Shown here: positions 31,910-40,514 of the stretch, piece by piece
How the letters are laid out: each line of letters starts with the position of its first letter
Position numbering within the stretch: the stretch's first letter is position 1
Source: Actinoallomurus sp.
GTDB lineage: Bacteria > Actinomycetota > Actinomycetes > Streptosporangiales > Streptosporangiaceae
Assembly (NCBI GenBank): GCA_025964685.1
Contig: JAOPYG010000401.1
Location: 1-45,241, forward strand
Direction: 5' to 3'
DNA: 45,241 nucleotides
Position numbers and translations under genes: made by a program
The notes under the pieces: model-generated
Database searches by the model: none
Told to the model about the DNA's origin: nothing
The model's input: the letters and a program-made list of their open reading frames with translations, nothing else

Positions 31910-33922
31910 ATGTCTGAACCTATCTTCCGTGATCGACGGGACGCGGGCCGTGTGCTGGCCGGTCTTTTGGAGCATTACCGCGGCCATGATGACGTCGTCG
32001 TGCTGGGCTTGCCGCGTGGCGGGGTCCCGGTGGCGTATGAGGTGGCCACCGCCCTGGACGCCCCGTTGGACGTCTTCCTGGTACGCAAACTCGGAGTCCC
32101 CGGGCATGAAGAGCTCGCCATGGGCGCGATCGCCAGCGGCGGGGTGATCGTGCTCAACGAGGACGTCGTCACCGGCATCGGCATCTCCACCGATGCCATC
32201 CGGGAGGTCGCCGAAAAGGAGAGTCGCGAGCTTGCGCGCCGAGAACAGGCCTACCGCGAGGGCCGTCCCATGCCAGAGCTCACCGGCAAGACCGTCATCC
32301 TCGTCGATGACGGCCTGGCGACGGGATCGAGCATGCGGGCCGCCATCTTGGCGTTGCGGCGGCTGGAGCCGGCCCGCATCGTGGTGGCCGTCCCGGCCGC
32401 GCCGAGCTCCACGTGTGAGGAGCTCAGGCTCCAGGTGGACGAGGTGGTGTGCGCAACGACACCGTCGCCGTTCTTCGCCGTGGGCCGGTCTTACTGGGAC
32501 TTCACGCAGACCACGGATGAGGAGGTCCGTGATCTGCTCCGTGCGGCGGCCAGAGCGCCCACCGGTGCGGCGGCCAAGGGCGGCCCGCCATCAGAGGTGG
32601 CGGTCATCCGAATGTCGGCCGCGCTCGTAGAGGACGGCGTGCCCCCGGACGAGGCCCTTTTCGGCCTGATAGGGGACGCGCGGCTGGTGCTGATCGGTGA
32701 GGCGTCACACGGCACCCATGACTTCTATGCGGCGCGGGCTCAGATGACACGCCGCCTGATCGAGCAGCGGGGCTTTTGTGGTGTGGCGGTTGAGGCGGAC
32801 TGGCCGGATGCCTATCGGGTGAACCGTTTCGTGCGTGGCCGGAGTGAGGATGTGACCGCGGAAGAGGCGCTGCGCGGCTTTGAGCGGTTCCCGACGTGGA
32901 TGTGGCGGAACACGGCCGTGCTGGACTTCGTCGGCTGGCTGCGCGAGCGAAACGACCGCGTCGGAGACGAGCCGCGGAAGGCCGGCTTTTACGGGCTGGA
33001 CCTCTACAGCCTGCGCCGGTCCATGGAAGAGGTCATCTCCTTCCTGGAGCGCGTCGACCCCGAAGCCGCGGCACGCGCCAAAGAGCGCTACTCCTGTTTC
33101 GACCACGTCAGCGGCGATGACGGTCAGTCCTACGGGTTCGCGGCGGCGTTCGGGGCGGGGGAGTCGTGTGAACGCGAAGTGATCGACCAGCTGGTCGACC
33201 TGCAGCGGCACGCGCCGGAGTATGCGAAACGGGACGGGCTGCTGGCCGAGGACGAGGCTTTCTACGCGGAGCGCAACGCGGTGACCGTGCGGTCCGCGGA
33301 AAAGTACTACCGGGAAATGTTCGGCGGGCAGGTGGCCTCCTGGAATCTGCGGGACCGGCACATGGTCGACACGTTGGAGGCGCTGGCCGATCATCTGGGC
33401 CGGGTGCGGGGGGAACCGGCGAAGATCGTGGTGTGGGCGCACAACTCTCATCAGGGCGATGCGCGGGCGACGGAGATGGGCTCGCGAGGGGAATTGAACG
33501 TCGGGCAGCTGGTGCGTGAACGGCATCCGGGCCAATGTCGTCTGATCGGCTTCACCACTTACACCGGCACGGTTACCGCGGCCGATGACTGGGATGCTCC
33601 CGCCGACCGCAAGGTCGTGCGGCCGGCCCTGCCGAAGAGCGTGGAGGAGCTGTTCCATCAGGTGGGCAGCAAGGAGTTCCTGCTCTGGTTCGACCTGGCC
33701 CCGTCGGCGGCCGAGGTGTTGCACGGGGCGCGGCTGGAACGAGCCATCGGTGTGGTCTACCGGCCGCAGACCGAACGGCAGAGCCACTACTTCCAGGCCC
33801 GTTTGGCTGATCAATTCGATGCCGTGATCCACATCGACGAGACCCGCGCTGTGGAGCCGCTTGAGCGGACAGCCCGATGGGAGCGGGGCGAGGCCCCGGA
33901 AACCTATCCCTTCGGCGTCTAG
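31910..33922 (+). CDS. Phosphoribosyltransferase fused to erythromycin esterase-like domain
   Basis: A 670-residue two-domain cytosolic protein. Residues 1-215 are a type I phosphoribosyltransferase: [14 protein letters not shown] near the start and the PRPP loop [14 protein letters not shown] near 128. Residues about 240-670 are an erythromycin esterase-like domain: [33 protein letters not shown] and [16 protein letters not shown], with the histidine/glutamate set of the family. Related domains hydrolyse macrolide lactones, but many stress-cluster members are not resistance enzymes. Fusions of this type recur in actinobacteria; the joint reaction is unknown. ATG 31910 follows GAGG; GTG 31901 is possible. 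Confidence 0.9.
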   Translation: MSEPIFRDRRDAGRVLAGLLEHYRGHDDVVVLGLPRGGVPVAYEVATALDAPLDVFLVRKLGVPGHEELAMGAIASGGVIVLNEDVVTGIGISTDAIREVAEKESRELARREQAYREGRPMPELTGKTVILVDDGLATGSSMRAAILALRRLEPARIVVAVPAAPSSTCEELRLQVDEVVCATTPSPFFAVGRSYWDFTQTTDEEVRDLLRAAARAPTGAAAKGGPPSEVAVIRMSAALVEDGVPPDEALFGLIGDARLVLIGEASHGTHDFYAARAQMTRRLIEQRGFCGVAVEADWPDAYRVNRFVRGRSEDVTAEEALRGFERFPTWMWRNTAVLDFVGWLRERNDRVGDEPRKAGFYGLDLYSLRRSMEEVISFLERVDPEAAARAKERYSCFDHVSGDDGQSYGFAAAFGAGESCEREVIDQLVDLQRHAPEYAKRDGLLAEDEAFYAERNAVTVRSAEKYYREMFGGQVASWNLRDRHMVDTLEALADHLGRVRGEPAKIVVWAHNSHQGDARATEMGSRGELNVGQLVRERHPGQCRLIGFTTYTGTVTAADDWDAPADRKVVRPALPKSVEELFHQVGSKEFLLWFDLAPSAAEVLHGARLERAIGVVYRPQTERQSHYFQARLADQFDAVIHIDETRAVEPLERTARWERGEAPETYPFGV

Positions 33923-33933
33923 TAGGAGGGTCC

Positions 33934-34617
33934 ATGAACATCGTTGAGGAGAGCCTGCAGATTCCGGTCGCCGGTGTCGTCCTTGGGGCTGACGTGGTGG
34001 TGCCCGAGCAGGCGCGGGGTGTGGTGGTGTTCGCGCACGGCAGCGGCAGCAGTCGGCATAGCCCGCGCAACCGTTTCGTCGCCGGGCAGCTGTGGACCGC
34101 CGGCCTGGCCACCGTACTGGCGGATCTACTCACTCCGATGGAGGAACAGCGCGACGCTTTGACCGCCGAGCTCAGATTCGACATCGGTCTGCTCGCCACC
34201 CGGGTGGCGGGGCTGACCGACTGGGTGGTCGCGGGTGAACGCACCGCGGGTCTGGGTGTCGGGCTCTTCGGCGCCAGTACGGGCGCCGCCGCGGCGTTGG
34301 TAGCCGCCGCGGAGCGGCCCGACACCGTCCAGGCGGTCGTCTCCCGAGGGGGGCGGCCGGATCTGGCCGGGGAGTACCTCATCAGGGTGCGTCAGCCCAC
34401 CTTGCTGATCGTCGGGAGCGAGGACCCGGTTGTCATCGAACTCAACCGGGAGGCGATGGAGCAACTGGCCGGTGAGGCGCGGTTGGAGATCGTGCCGGGC
34501 GCCACGCACTTGTTCGAAGAGCCCGGCACGCTGGAGGAGGTGGCGCGCCTGGCCAGGGACTGGTTCCTCCTCCACCTGCGGCCCGTAGCGCATCGCGTCG
34601 GTCAGGGCGCCGGCTGA
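33934..34617 (+). CDS. Alpha/beta hydrolase, dienelactone-hydrolase-like
   Basis: A 227-residue alpha/beta hydrolase. FAHGSGSSRHSPRN forms the oxyanion-hole loop, the nucleophile elbow is GLFGASTGAAAA with serine in GASTG, an acid is in VGSEDPVV, and the histidine in GATHLFEEPG. Such proteins are often linked to phosphoribosyltransferase genes in actinobacteria. It begins 11 bases after the fusion gene with GTAGGAGGGTCC before ATG, so both form an operon. Substrate unknown. Confidence 0.88.
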   Translation: MNIVEESLQIPVAGVVLGADVVVPEQARGVVVFAHGSGSSRHSPRNRFVAGQLWTAGLATVLADLLTPMEEQRDALTAELRFDIGLLATRVAGLTDWVVAGERTAGLGVGLFGASTGAAAALVAAAERPDTVQAVVSRGGRPDLAGEYLIRVRQPTLLIVGSEDPVVIELNREAMEQLAGEARLEIVPGATHLFEEPGTLEEVARLARDWFLLHLRPVAHRVGQGAG

Positions 34618-34758
34618 TCTCGCTCGTTCGGTCACGGCTCGATGGCCAACGCCCGTGCGCTTTCCCGGCCTCCCCACGTGATCCATGGCTTCGCCGAACG
34701 GCCCCTCCGGACCACTGCCCTGACGATCTCCACGTCTTTCACCGAGCGATCGTCTACT

Positions 34759-34774
34759 TCGAACGTACGTTCGA
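34759..34774. promoter_or_regulatory. Perfect LexA-type SOS box upstream of ku
   Basis: TCGAACGTACGTTCGA is a complete 16-base palindrome that fits the Gram-positive/actinobacterial SOS box TCGAAC-N4-GTTCGA. It lies 71 bases before the Ku start codon and 142 bases after the preceding stop, in the only plausible promoter region for ku. It predicts LexA repression and DNA-damage induction of ku. Confidence 0.75.
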
Positions 34775-34845
34775 GTTGGCGAAGCGACGCGCTTCGTGTT
34801 CTTGCAGCAGGTAGGTGGCGCAGCGAGGAAGGGTGGGGGAATCTC

Positions 34846-35742
34846 ATGCGCAGCATCTGGAAAGGTGCGATCTCCTTCGGGCTCGTCACGATCCCGGTGA
34901 AGCTGTACTCCGCCACCGAGCCGAAGGAAGTGGCATTCCACCAGGTTCATCGCAAGGACGGCGGCCGCGTGAGGTTCAAGCGGGTCTGCACCAAGTGCGG
35001 CCAGGGGGTGCCGTACTCCGACATCGCCAAGGGGTATGAACTGTCGAGCGGCGAAATCGTGGTGCTGACCGACGAGGACTTCGCCAACCTGCCGCTGTCC
35101 ACCAGCCGCCGCATCGAGGTGCTGTTGTTCGCGCCGATGGAGCAGGTCGATCCGATCTACTTCGACAGGCCCTACTATCTGGAGCCCGAGGCGCAGGGCA
35201 CCAAACCGTATGTGCTGCTCCGCGACACTCTGGAGAACTCCGGCAAGGTGGCCGTCGCCAAGGTCGCGCTGCGGCAGCGTGAGTCGCTCGCCACTCTTCG
35301 GGTGCGTGAGGGCGTGTTCGTGCTCGAGACGATGCTGTGGCCGGATGAGGTGCGCAAACCGGACTTCAAGTTCCTGGAGGAGGACGTGGAGGTCCGTCCC
35401 CAGGAACTGCAGATGGCCTCGTCGCTGATCGAGACGATGGGCGGCGACTTCGACCCGACCCAATACGAGGACGCCTACCACGAGGCCCTTCAGCAGCTCA
35501 TCGAGGCGAAGATCGAGGGCAAGGAGATCGTGGCGCCGGAGCCGGAGCCGGAGGTGCCGGCAGCGGCCGGTCTGCTCAGCGCGCTGCGCGCCAGTGTCGA
35601 GGCCGCCAAGCAGGGCCGGTCCGGGGACGCCGCGAAAGGGGACGGCGGGGCAAAGGAGACCGCCGAGACTGAGGAGAACAGGGAGGCGGAACAACGCAAG
35701 GGTGCCAAGGCCAAGACGGCCAGAACACGCAAATCCGCCTGA
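34846..35742 (+). CDS. ku: Ku protein, DNA end-binding for NHEJ
   Basis: A 298-residue bacterial Ku. It starts MRSIWKGAISFGLVTIPVKLYSAT, the hallmark of the family, and keeps the ring-forming beta barrel and the HRKDGGRVRFKRVCTKCG stretch. The C-terminal 80 residues are long, first acidic/alanine-rich and finally lysine-rich (KAKTARTRKSA), as in Ku tails that help slide along DNA. It forms a homodimer on DNA ends and recruits polymerase and ligase. ATG 34846 is the family start; GGGTGGGGGAATCTC precedes it. An SOS box lies upstream, unlike typical Bacillus ku, which is developmentally controlled. Confidence 0.95.
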   Translation: MRSIWKGAISFGLVTIPVKLYSATEPKEVAFHQVHRKDGGRVRFKRVCTKCGQGVPYSDIAKGYELSSGEIVVLTDEDFANLPLSTSRRIEVLLFAPMEQVDPIYFDRPYYLEPEAQGTKPYVLLRDTLENSGKVAVAKVALRQRESLATLRVREGVFVLETMLWPDEVRKPDFKFLEEDVEVRPQELQMASSLIETMGGDFDPTQYEDAYHEALQQLIEAKIEGKEIVAPEPEPEVPAAAGLLSALRASVEAAKQGRSGDAAKGDGGAKETAETEENREAEQRKGAKAKTARTRKSA

Positions 35743-36211
35743 GCACGGGTGCGGGGTGGCTCTGCGAGCAACAGGACCGCATCGGCCGCAACGGCCTGGT
35801 CGCGGTCCACGGTCCTTGCAATCGCCGGCCACGTGGGGTGTCGAGAAACGGTGGGCCTACGAGGGACTGGGCATCCCGGATGTGGGCCTGTTCCGGAGGC
35901 GGCCCTGCGGCTCGGCACGGCTGGCGGCGCGTCCCGAGGCGAGTGCCTGCATCACTTGCGCCGCTGCCGGATAACCGGCCCACGGTCCGTCGCTGATCAC
36001 CTGGTGTCAGCGGGCGCGGAACCTGGTGACGCATCTCGCCACCAGGTCTGGCATGTTGCGTTTCACGCGACTTGCAGTTCAGTCTGCGAGCCGCCGATGC
36101 GCTACCCACGTGCCGCACCAGTGCAGTGCCGCTTCGTCGCAGTGGCACGCTTCGTCATGGTGTTGTGCTCTGGGCGGATCGAGTGCAGGGGTAGCGGGGG
36201 ATAAGAAGCTC
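35743..36211. other. Stretch with no recognisable gene
   Basis: About 470 bases after ku. A short frame ending at 35974 and others on both strands show no family motifs. It should hold the terminator of ku and the promoter of the following membrane gene, but neither is obvious. Confidence 0.45.
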
Positions 36212-37267
36212 ATGAGCGAGCAGGGCGACGCATCATGTGCCGATGCACCGGCGTCGCCGATGGGTGGCCTACGACGCCTGCGGCGGCTACTCAACCTCGC
36301 GGCGCGACCGCCCTACCGCAACGCGGTGGTGATCATCGCAGTCGCCATCACCATGGCGTCGCTGTTCGCCGCTTCTTACAGTCTCGTACTCGGGCGGGCA
36401 ACGCCCCATCGCATACCCGTGGGGCTCGTCGGCGATCCGGCACGGCGCTCCCAGCTCCCTAACGCGCTCCAGCGAGCGACCGGTGGTGCTGTTCAGTTCC
36501 GCCCTATTCGCTCGCTTGCGGCCGTTCAAACTGCGATCAATGACCAACGGATCTATGCCGCACTCGTCCTTGAGCCGGGGGAGCCCCGGTTGCTGATCTC
36601 CAGCGCCTCCGGGGTCTCGGTCGCGCGGGTGTTCGAACAAGCCGCTTTGCGAGTCGCGCAGCGCGTGTCGCCGCCGCTCGCCATCGTCGACCTGCATCCG
36701 CTCCCGCGGGCCGACCCGCAGGGACTCGTCGGCTTCTACGTCACGCTCGCGGCGACCATCCTGGGATTCATCTCAACGTTCCAGCTGGCCGCGCATGCAC
36801 CGCAGCTGTCGCTGCGTGCGTGGCTCGTCGTCATCGTTGTGCTCGCGGTCCTCGGCGGGCTCGCGCTCGCGCTGGTCACTGACCCGCTCATCGGCGCACT
36901 TCGTGGGGCGTTCACGCAACTTTGGTCATTTCTGACCGCCGAGATCGCCGCAGCCGCGTTGTTCAGCTCGGCGATGCGCTGCCTGCTCCGCGCATGGGCG
37001 ATCGTTCCGACCTGGCTGCTGTTCGTAGTCCTCGGGAACACTTCGTCAGGGGGTGCGGTCGCGCCGCCGCTGTTGCCGCCGCTCTTCGCCTTCGTCGGCC
37101 GGTTCCTGCCACCCGGCGCGACCGTTGACGTCCTCCGCAGAGCCGTTTACTTCCCTCGCGCGCAGCATGTCGAGCCGTTGCTCGTCCAAGCGGGCTGGAT
37201 CACCTGTGCTTTCGCGGCGCTGTTGGTATGCGTGCGGTTCCGCCACACCAGACCGGCCGGACGGTAG
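36212..37267 (+). CDS. YhgE/Pip-like membrane protein, ABC-2-like
   Basis: A 351-residue membrane protein. One helix near residue 40 (AVVIIAVAITMASLFAASYSLVL) is followed by an extracytoplasmic domain of about 110 residues (IPVGLVGDPARRSQLPNAL... VQTAINDQRIYAALVLEPG) and then five or six helices. This matches the one-helix, soluble domain, C-terminal bundle plan of YhgE/Pip and ABC-2 export permeases. The region IYAALVLEPG is typical. No ATPase gene is adjacent. ATG 36212 gives the family-like N-terminus, though the ribosome binding site is weak. Confidence 0.72.
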   Translation: MSEQGDASCADAPASPMGGLRRLRRLLNLAARPPYRNAVVIIAVAITMASLFAASYSLVLGRATPHRIPVGLVGDPARRSQLPNALQRATGGAVQFRPIRSLAAVQTAINDQRIYAALVLEPGEPRLLISSASGVSVARVFEQAALRVAQRVSPPLAIVDLHPLPRADPQGLVGFYVTLAATILGFISTFQLAAHAPQLSLRAWLVVIVVLAVLGGLALALVTDPLIGALRGAFTQLWSFLTAEIAAAALFSSAMRCLLRAWAIVPTWLLFVVLGNTSSGGAVAPPLLPPLFAFVGRFLPPGATVDVLRRAVYFPRAQHVEPLLVQAGWITCAFAALLVCVRFRHTRPAGR

Positions 37268-37639
37268 CGGATGCCCCTCGGAGCCGATCGCCGGCGAATC
37301 CGTGTTACCGGCCGGCCCTCACCACACTGAACAGGCCTTCTGGCCCATGGCGCGGTCCCAGCCCTTGCCAGGAGTTCCCCGGCTCCGTCGCTGCTTGGAG
37401 CGATCGACATCCGCGTCTCGTTCACGATCCGAACGCGTTCGCCTTGAATTCGCGTTCGCAGCAGCGATCTCGCTCCGAGAAGCCGCCGAGCGAATCAGCC
37501 GTCTGTGTGGCCCTCGGCAGTGCTGTTCGGTGTGAGTGACCGGTGTGGTCCGCCTGTAGGGGGGTACCAGTAGCGGCGCCCCCGAACAGCGACGTGGTCG
37601 GCAGCGTGCCGACGGGAGAAAACCGGATGGTTGGTGCCT
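37268..37639. other. Stretch with no recognisable gene
   Basis: About 370 bases between the YhgE-like gene and PsiE. No family-like frame was found. Around 37557-37590 a GGGGGTACC...GGCGCCCCC inverted element lies about 50-80 bases upstream of PsiE and may be an operator or hairpin. Confidence 0.4.
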
Positions 37640-38161
37640 ATGTCAGAGGACGTGGATGGACCGAACGTCCAGTCATCATCGGCAGGGTCCGATTCCAGGT
37701 TGGCTTCATCAGGCTATGACGAGTGCAATGCTATTATCCGGCTACTTGTCATGCTTGAACACGTTCTTCTGTATGTCGCCGCGTTTGCTCTGCTGGTCGT
37801 GGGTGCGGCCGTGTTGGTGGTCGCGACTGCCTCAGCCATCTTCCACCATTCGTCGTGGACGGAACGGATGATCGGCAGCGTGGAAGGGATTCTGCTGTTC
37901 CTTATCATCATGGAAATTTTCATAACGATACTGAGTCACGCCCGCGGTGGGCGTATTCAGTTGGAATTCTTCATCGTAATTGGCGTAATCGCGCTGGTAC
38001 GGCATATCCTCTCGGTCGTCGTCAGGCTTACGATTCCGACCTCACAGCCTGCCGGCCGCCAGCAGCTCTGGGACCTGGCGGTTGATGCTGGGGCCGCTTT
38101 TGTACTGGTTGCCGCTCTAGCGGTCGCGCGCTGGTCCGCGCGGAGGGCGGACGTCGCGTGA
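37640..38161 (+). CDS. PsiE-like phosphate-starvation-inducible membrane protein
   Basis: A 173-residue protein with four membrane helices. LLVMLEHVLLYVAAFALLVVG, then EGILLFLIIMEIFITIL, then EFFIVIGVIALVRHIL match PsiE, first seen in E. coli as a phosphate-starvation-induced gene; the role is still unknown. An N-terminal 30-residue polar extension precedes the first helix. ATG 37640 is chosen; TTG 37631 in the same frame lies closer to the GGGAG at about 37614 and may be used. Confidence 0.85.
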   Translation: MSEDVDGPNVQSSSAGSDSRLASSGYDECNAIIRLLVMLEHVLLYVAAFALLVVGAAVLVVATASAIFHHSSWTERMIGSVEGILLFLIIMEIFITILSHARGGRIQLEFFIVIGVIALVRHILSVVVRLTIPTSQPAGRQQLWDLAVDAGAAFVLVAALAVARWSARRADVA

Positions 38162-38628
38162 CCGTCGTCGATGACCTAGCTCGGCCTTGCCCGGTCATGC
38201 GTAGACCGAGGTCAGGTCCGTGCGGCAGGTGGGCCTGCGCCGGAGCCGCGTAGGCGATCGACCGGCAGCCCATCGATCCGGAGCATGTCGTGCGCCCGAA
38301 TCTCGGTGTCCTGCCGGGATCCGTGCTGTTCCGCCGCTTAAGCGATCCATCGGCCGGACGAGCAGTCAGAGCAGGTGCGTGCTATTCCAGATGAGGGAGA
38401 GGATCAACGGCCCAGCTCAGGGCCAAAGTGGCATAACACCGTCTCCACGCTTTGAGGGGATTGACGCTGTCCCGCCTGTGGCCCCTACGCACCGGTCTGG
38501 CCTTAAACAGGAAGGCTCCGGGTGGCCGAGCACGGACCATATGGCTAACTCGTCCGTGACATGGCGCGGACAGGTAGCCGGCCTTTGGGTACAGCTGATG
38601 GAGCTGCGAAGGCCGAGGCTGGTGCGAC
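38162..38628. other. Stretch with no recognisable gene
   Basis: About 470 bases after PsiE. Frames on both strands lack family motifs and good ribosome binding sites. The region differs in composition from coding neighbours and may hold relic or RNA sequence. Confidence 0.4.
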
Positions 38629-38644
38629 CCCGGGTTAACCCGGG
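38629..38644. promoter_or_regulatory. Perfect 16-bp palindrome with an HpaI-like centre
   Basis: CCCGGGTTAACCCGGG is fully self-complementary, and a third CCCGGG follows at 38651-38656. It lies 55 bases ahead of the small conserved gene at 38699 and is a candidate operator or hairpin. Confidence 0.4.
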
Positions 38645-38698
38645 CACCTGCCCGGGAATCAGCTAGGTCGAAGCACATCGCAACCAGGGGGAATCGCC

Positions 38699-38929
38699 AT
38701 GTCACAACTGCCCGTGAGTCCGGTGAAGGACAAGAACTACGACCTGATCACCGTCTTGCAACGCTGCCTGCACGCCGCTTGGCGCCTGGAGACCTATATG
38801 GAGGACGCCCGCCGTGAGGGCGACAGCCACCTCGCCGACTGGTTCGACGAACTCCAGGACAAGAACCGTGAGGCCGGGGAAGTAGGTAAGCGGCTCCTGG
38901 CCGAGCGCCTGACGCGTGAGGGCGGCTGA
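38699..38929 (+). CDS. Conserved hypothetical protein, 76 residues
   Basis: A small soluble helical protein starting MSQLPVSPVKDKNYDLITVLQ. The run CLHAAWRLETYMEDARREGDSHLADWFDEL resembles small ferritin-like or helical-bundle stress proteins in composition, but I cannot assign a family. AGGGGGAATCGCC precedes the ATG, and codon use is normal for the window, so it is likely a true gene. Its upstream region contains the 16-base palindrome. Confidence 0.72.
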   Translation: MSQLPVSPVKDKNYDLITVLQRCLHAAWRLETYMEDARREGDSHLADWFDELQDKNREAGEVGKRLLAERLTREGG

Positions 38930-39302
38930 CAATTGTCATCACCGCCCTTGACCGTGGTCGCCGCATCCGTCTGGGGCCCTCGATGCCACCGCCCAAACCG
39001 CCCACGGGGTCACGATCCACAAGATCAGGCCGACCAACAAAGCCGATCCAGCCGCCGGTAGCCACGGTTACGAGGAGAGCGGCCAGCTCACCGAGGCCGT
39101 ACGGCGCAAGCCCTGCCGTAAGACGACGGGAATCAGCCGCTCGCATCTGCGGTCAGCCAGTGGCCAACAGCCAGCTGGACTGGAACCCGCCCGCTCCGGA
39201 CCGGTGCCGCGCAGCAGGCCGAGCTGACCGCGGTCATCCGCCGCGGCCCCACCCGCATCGGCGTGGCCACAAAGGTTCCGGGCGCCCAGGTCGACCCGGA
39301 CG

Positions 39303-39452
39303 GTGACGATCTCGCCCGCCGAGGACCGGCGGTTGCACATTGAGCACCCGGCCGTGTGGTGGCCCTATCAGCTCGGCGGCCAGCCGCTCTACCACCTTGA
39401 CGCGGACGCGCGGGTCGGCGGCCAGGTCGTCGACCGGTTCACCGTGACCGCC
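39303..39452 (+). pseudogene. Family 2 glycosidase fragment
   Basis: The frame encodes SPAEDRRLHIEHPAVWWPYQ and continues LGGQPLYHLDADARVGGQ. P-x-x-WWP-x-x-x-G-x-QPLY is the edge of the immunoglobulin-like domain of GH2 enzymes such as beta-mannosidases and exo-glucosaminidases. Only about 50 codons remain; the sequence breaks off at FTVTAA and continues in the same frame into the glycosyltransferase leader. It is a relic, and its fusion to the next frame is accidental. Confidence 0.68.
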
Positions 39453-39515
39453 GCATCCGCCAGGGCCCAACGCTCGGGTGGTTCACCGCGGGTGCATCGG
39501 GGGAAGGGGGCCCAT

Positions 39516-40502
39516 ATGGGGCCTCGCGGCGCTCGTAGGTGTGCTCGCCTCCTCGGCCTGGTGATGTCGGTTTTCGGGGGGCGAGAGCATCCTTTCGGTG
39601 ATCCTCGTGCGGATGCGAGGTTCGTCGTCGTCGTTATTACCCGGAACCGGCGGGTGGAGTTGCTGCGCAGTCTGGGGATGTTGGCCTCGCTGCCGGAGCG
39701 GCCGCAGATCCTTGTGGGCGACAACGGCTCCACCGACGGCACCTGTGAGGCCGCCGCCTCACGGTTTCCGCAGGTGAGGCTGTTCTATAGTGAGCAGAAT
39801 CTGGGGGCCGTCGCCCGCAACGACATCGTGGGGCGCGTTTGTACGCCCTATGTCGCCTTCTGCGACGACGATATGTGGTGGGACCCGGGTGCGCTGAGCG
39901 TGGCCGCGGACACATTAGACGCCCATGAGGGGCTGGCGTCGGTGACCGGGCGGATCATGGTTGAGCCGGGAGGGGTGGAGGACCCGATCGTGGCCGAGCT
40001 GAGCGGATCGCCAGTGCCCGCGCCCGACTGGCTGCCCGGCCCGGCCCTGTTGGGCATCCTGGCGGGTGCCTCCATGCTGCGGATCAGCGCGTTCTGGGAG
40101 GTCGGCGGCTTTTCCCCGCGGCTGTGGCTCGGAGGTGAGGAGGAACTGCTGACCATGGACCTGGCAGCCCACGGATGGTGGATGTGCTATCGCCACGACG
40201 TAGTGGTCCACCATGCCGCCTCGTTGATCCGCGACTCCCGGGAGCGCCGGCGGCTGGGGATCCGCAACACGCTGTGGACCACCTGGCTGCGCCGGCCGTT
40301 GCCCAGCGCGCTGCGCCGCACGAGAGCGATCGTCGCCTCCTTGCCGCGGGACCTGACGAGTGCGCGTGCGCTCGCCCAGGCCGTCGCCGGGCTGCCGTGG
40401 GTGCTCAGGGAACGCCATGCGGTGCCGCCCGAGGTGGAGTACGGCCTGCGACTGCTGGAGGAACCACAGCGTAGGTCGGTCGCCCGCCGCTATATCGGCT
40501 GA
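39516..40502 (+). CDS. Family 2 glycosyltransferase
   Basis: A 328-residue GT-A fold enzyme. ARFVVVVITRNRRVELL begins the nucleotide-sugar domain, followed by VGDNGSTDGT and the metal-binding DxD in FCDDDMWWDPG (about residue 118). FSPRLWLGGEEELLTMDLA is the acceptor-side stretch. The C-terminal part, from SRERRRLGIRN on, is helical. The ATG at 39516 is preceded by GGGGGAAGGGGG; the open frame extends back into the GH2 relic, which is not part of the gene. It starts an operon with the pyruvyltransferase-like gene 12 bases downstream. A fragment copy exists at 24580-24851. Confidence 0.88.
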   Translation: MGPRGARRCARLLGLVMSVFGGREHPFGDPRADARFVVVVITRNRRVELLRSLGMLASLPERPQILVGDNGSTDGTCEAAASRFPQVRLFYSEQNLGAVARNDIVGRVCTPYVAFCDDDMWWDPGALSVAADTLDAHEGLASVTGRIMVEPGGVEDPIVAELSGSPVPAPDWLPGPALLGILAGASMLRISAFWEVGGFSPRLWLGGEEELLTMDLAAHGWWMCYRHDVVVHHAASLIRDSRERRRLGIRNTLWTTWLRRPLPSALRRTRAIVASLPRDLTSARALAQAVAGLPWVLRERHAVPPEVEYGLRLLEEPQRRSVARRYIG

Positions 40503-40514
40503 GAGAAGAGACGG

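Noticed and set aside
37431..37440. GAACGCGTTC as a second SOS box
   Set aside because: The half-sites are two bases apart rather than four, and no gene start is near.
38220..38666. A 148-codon frame in the region after PsiE as a gene
   Set aside because: No family resemblance or start signal; it covers a palindrome and sequence that looks non-coding.
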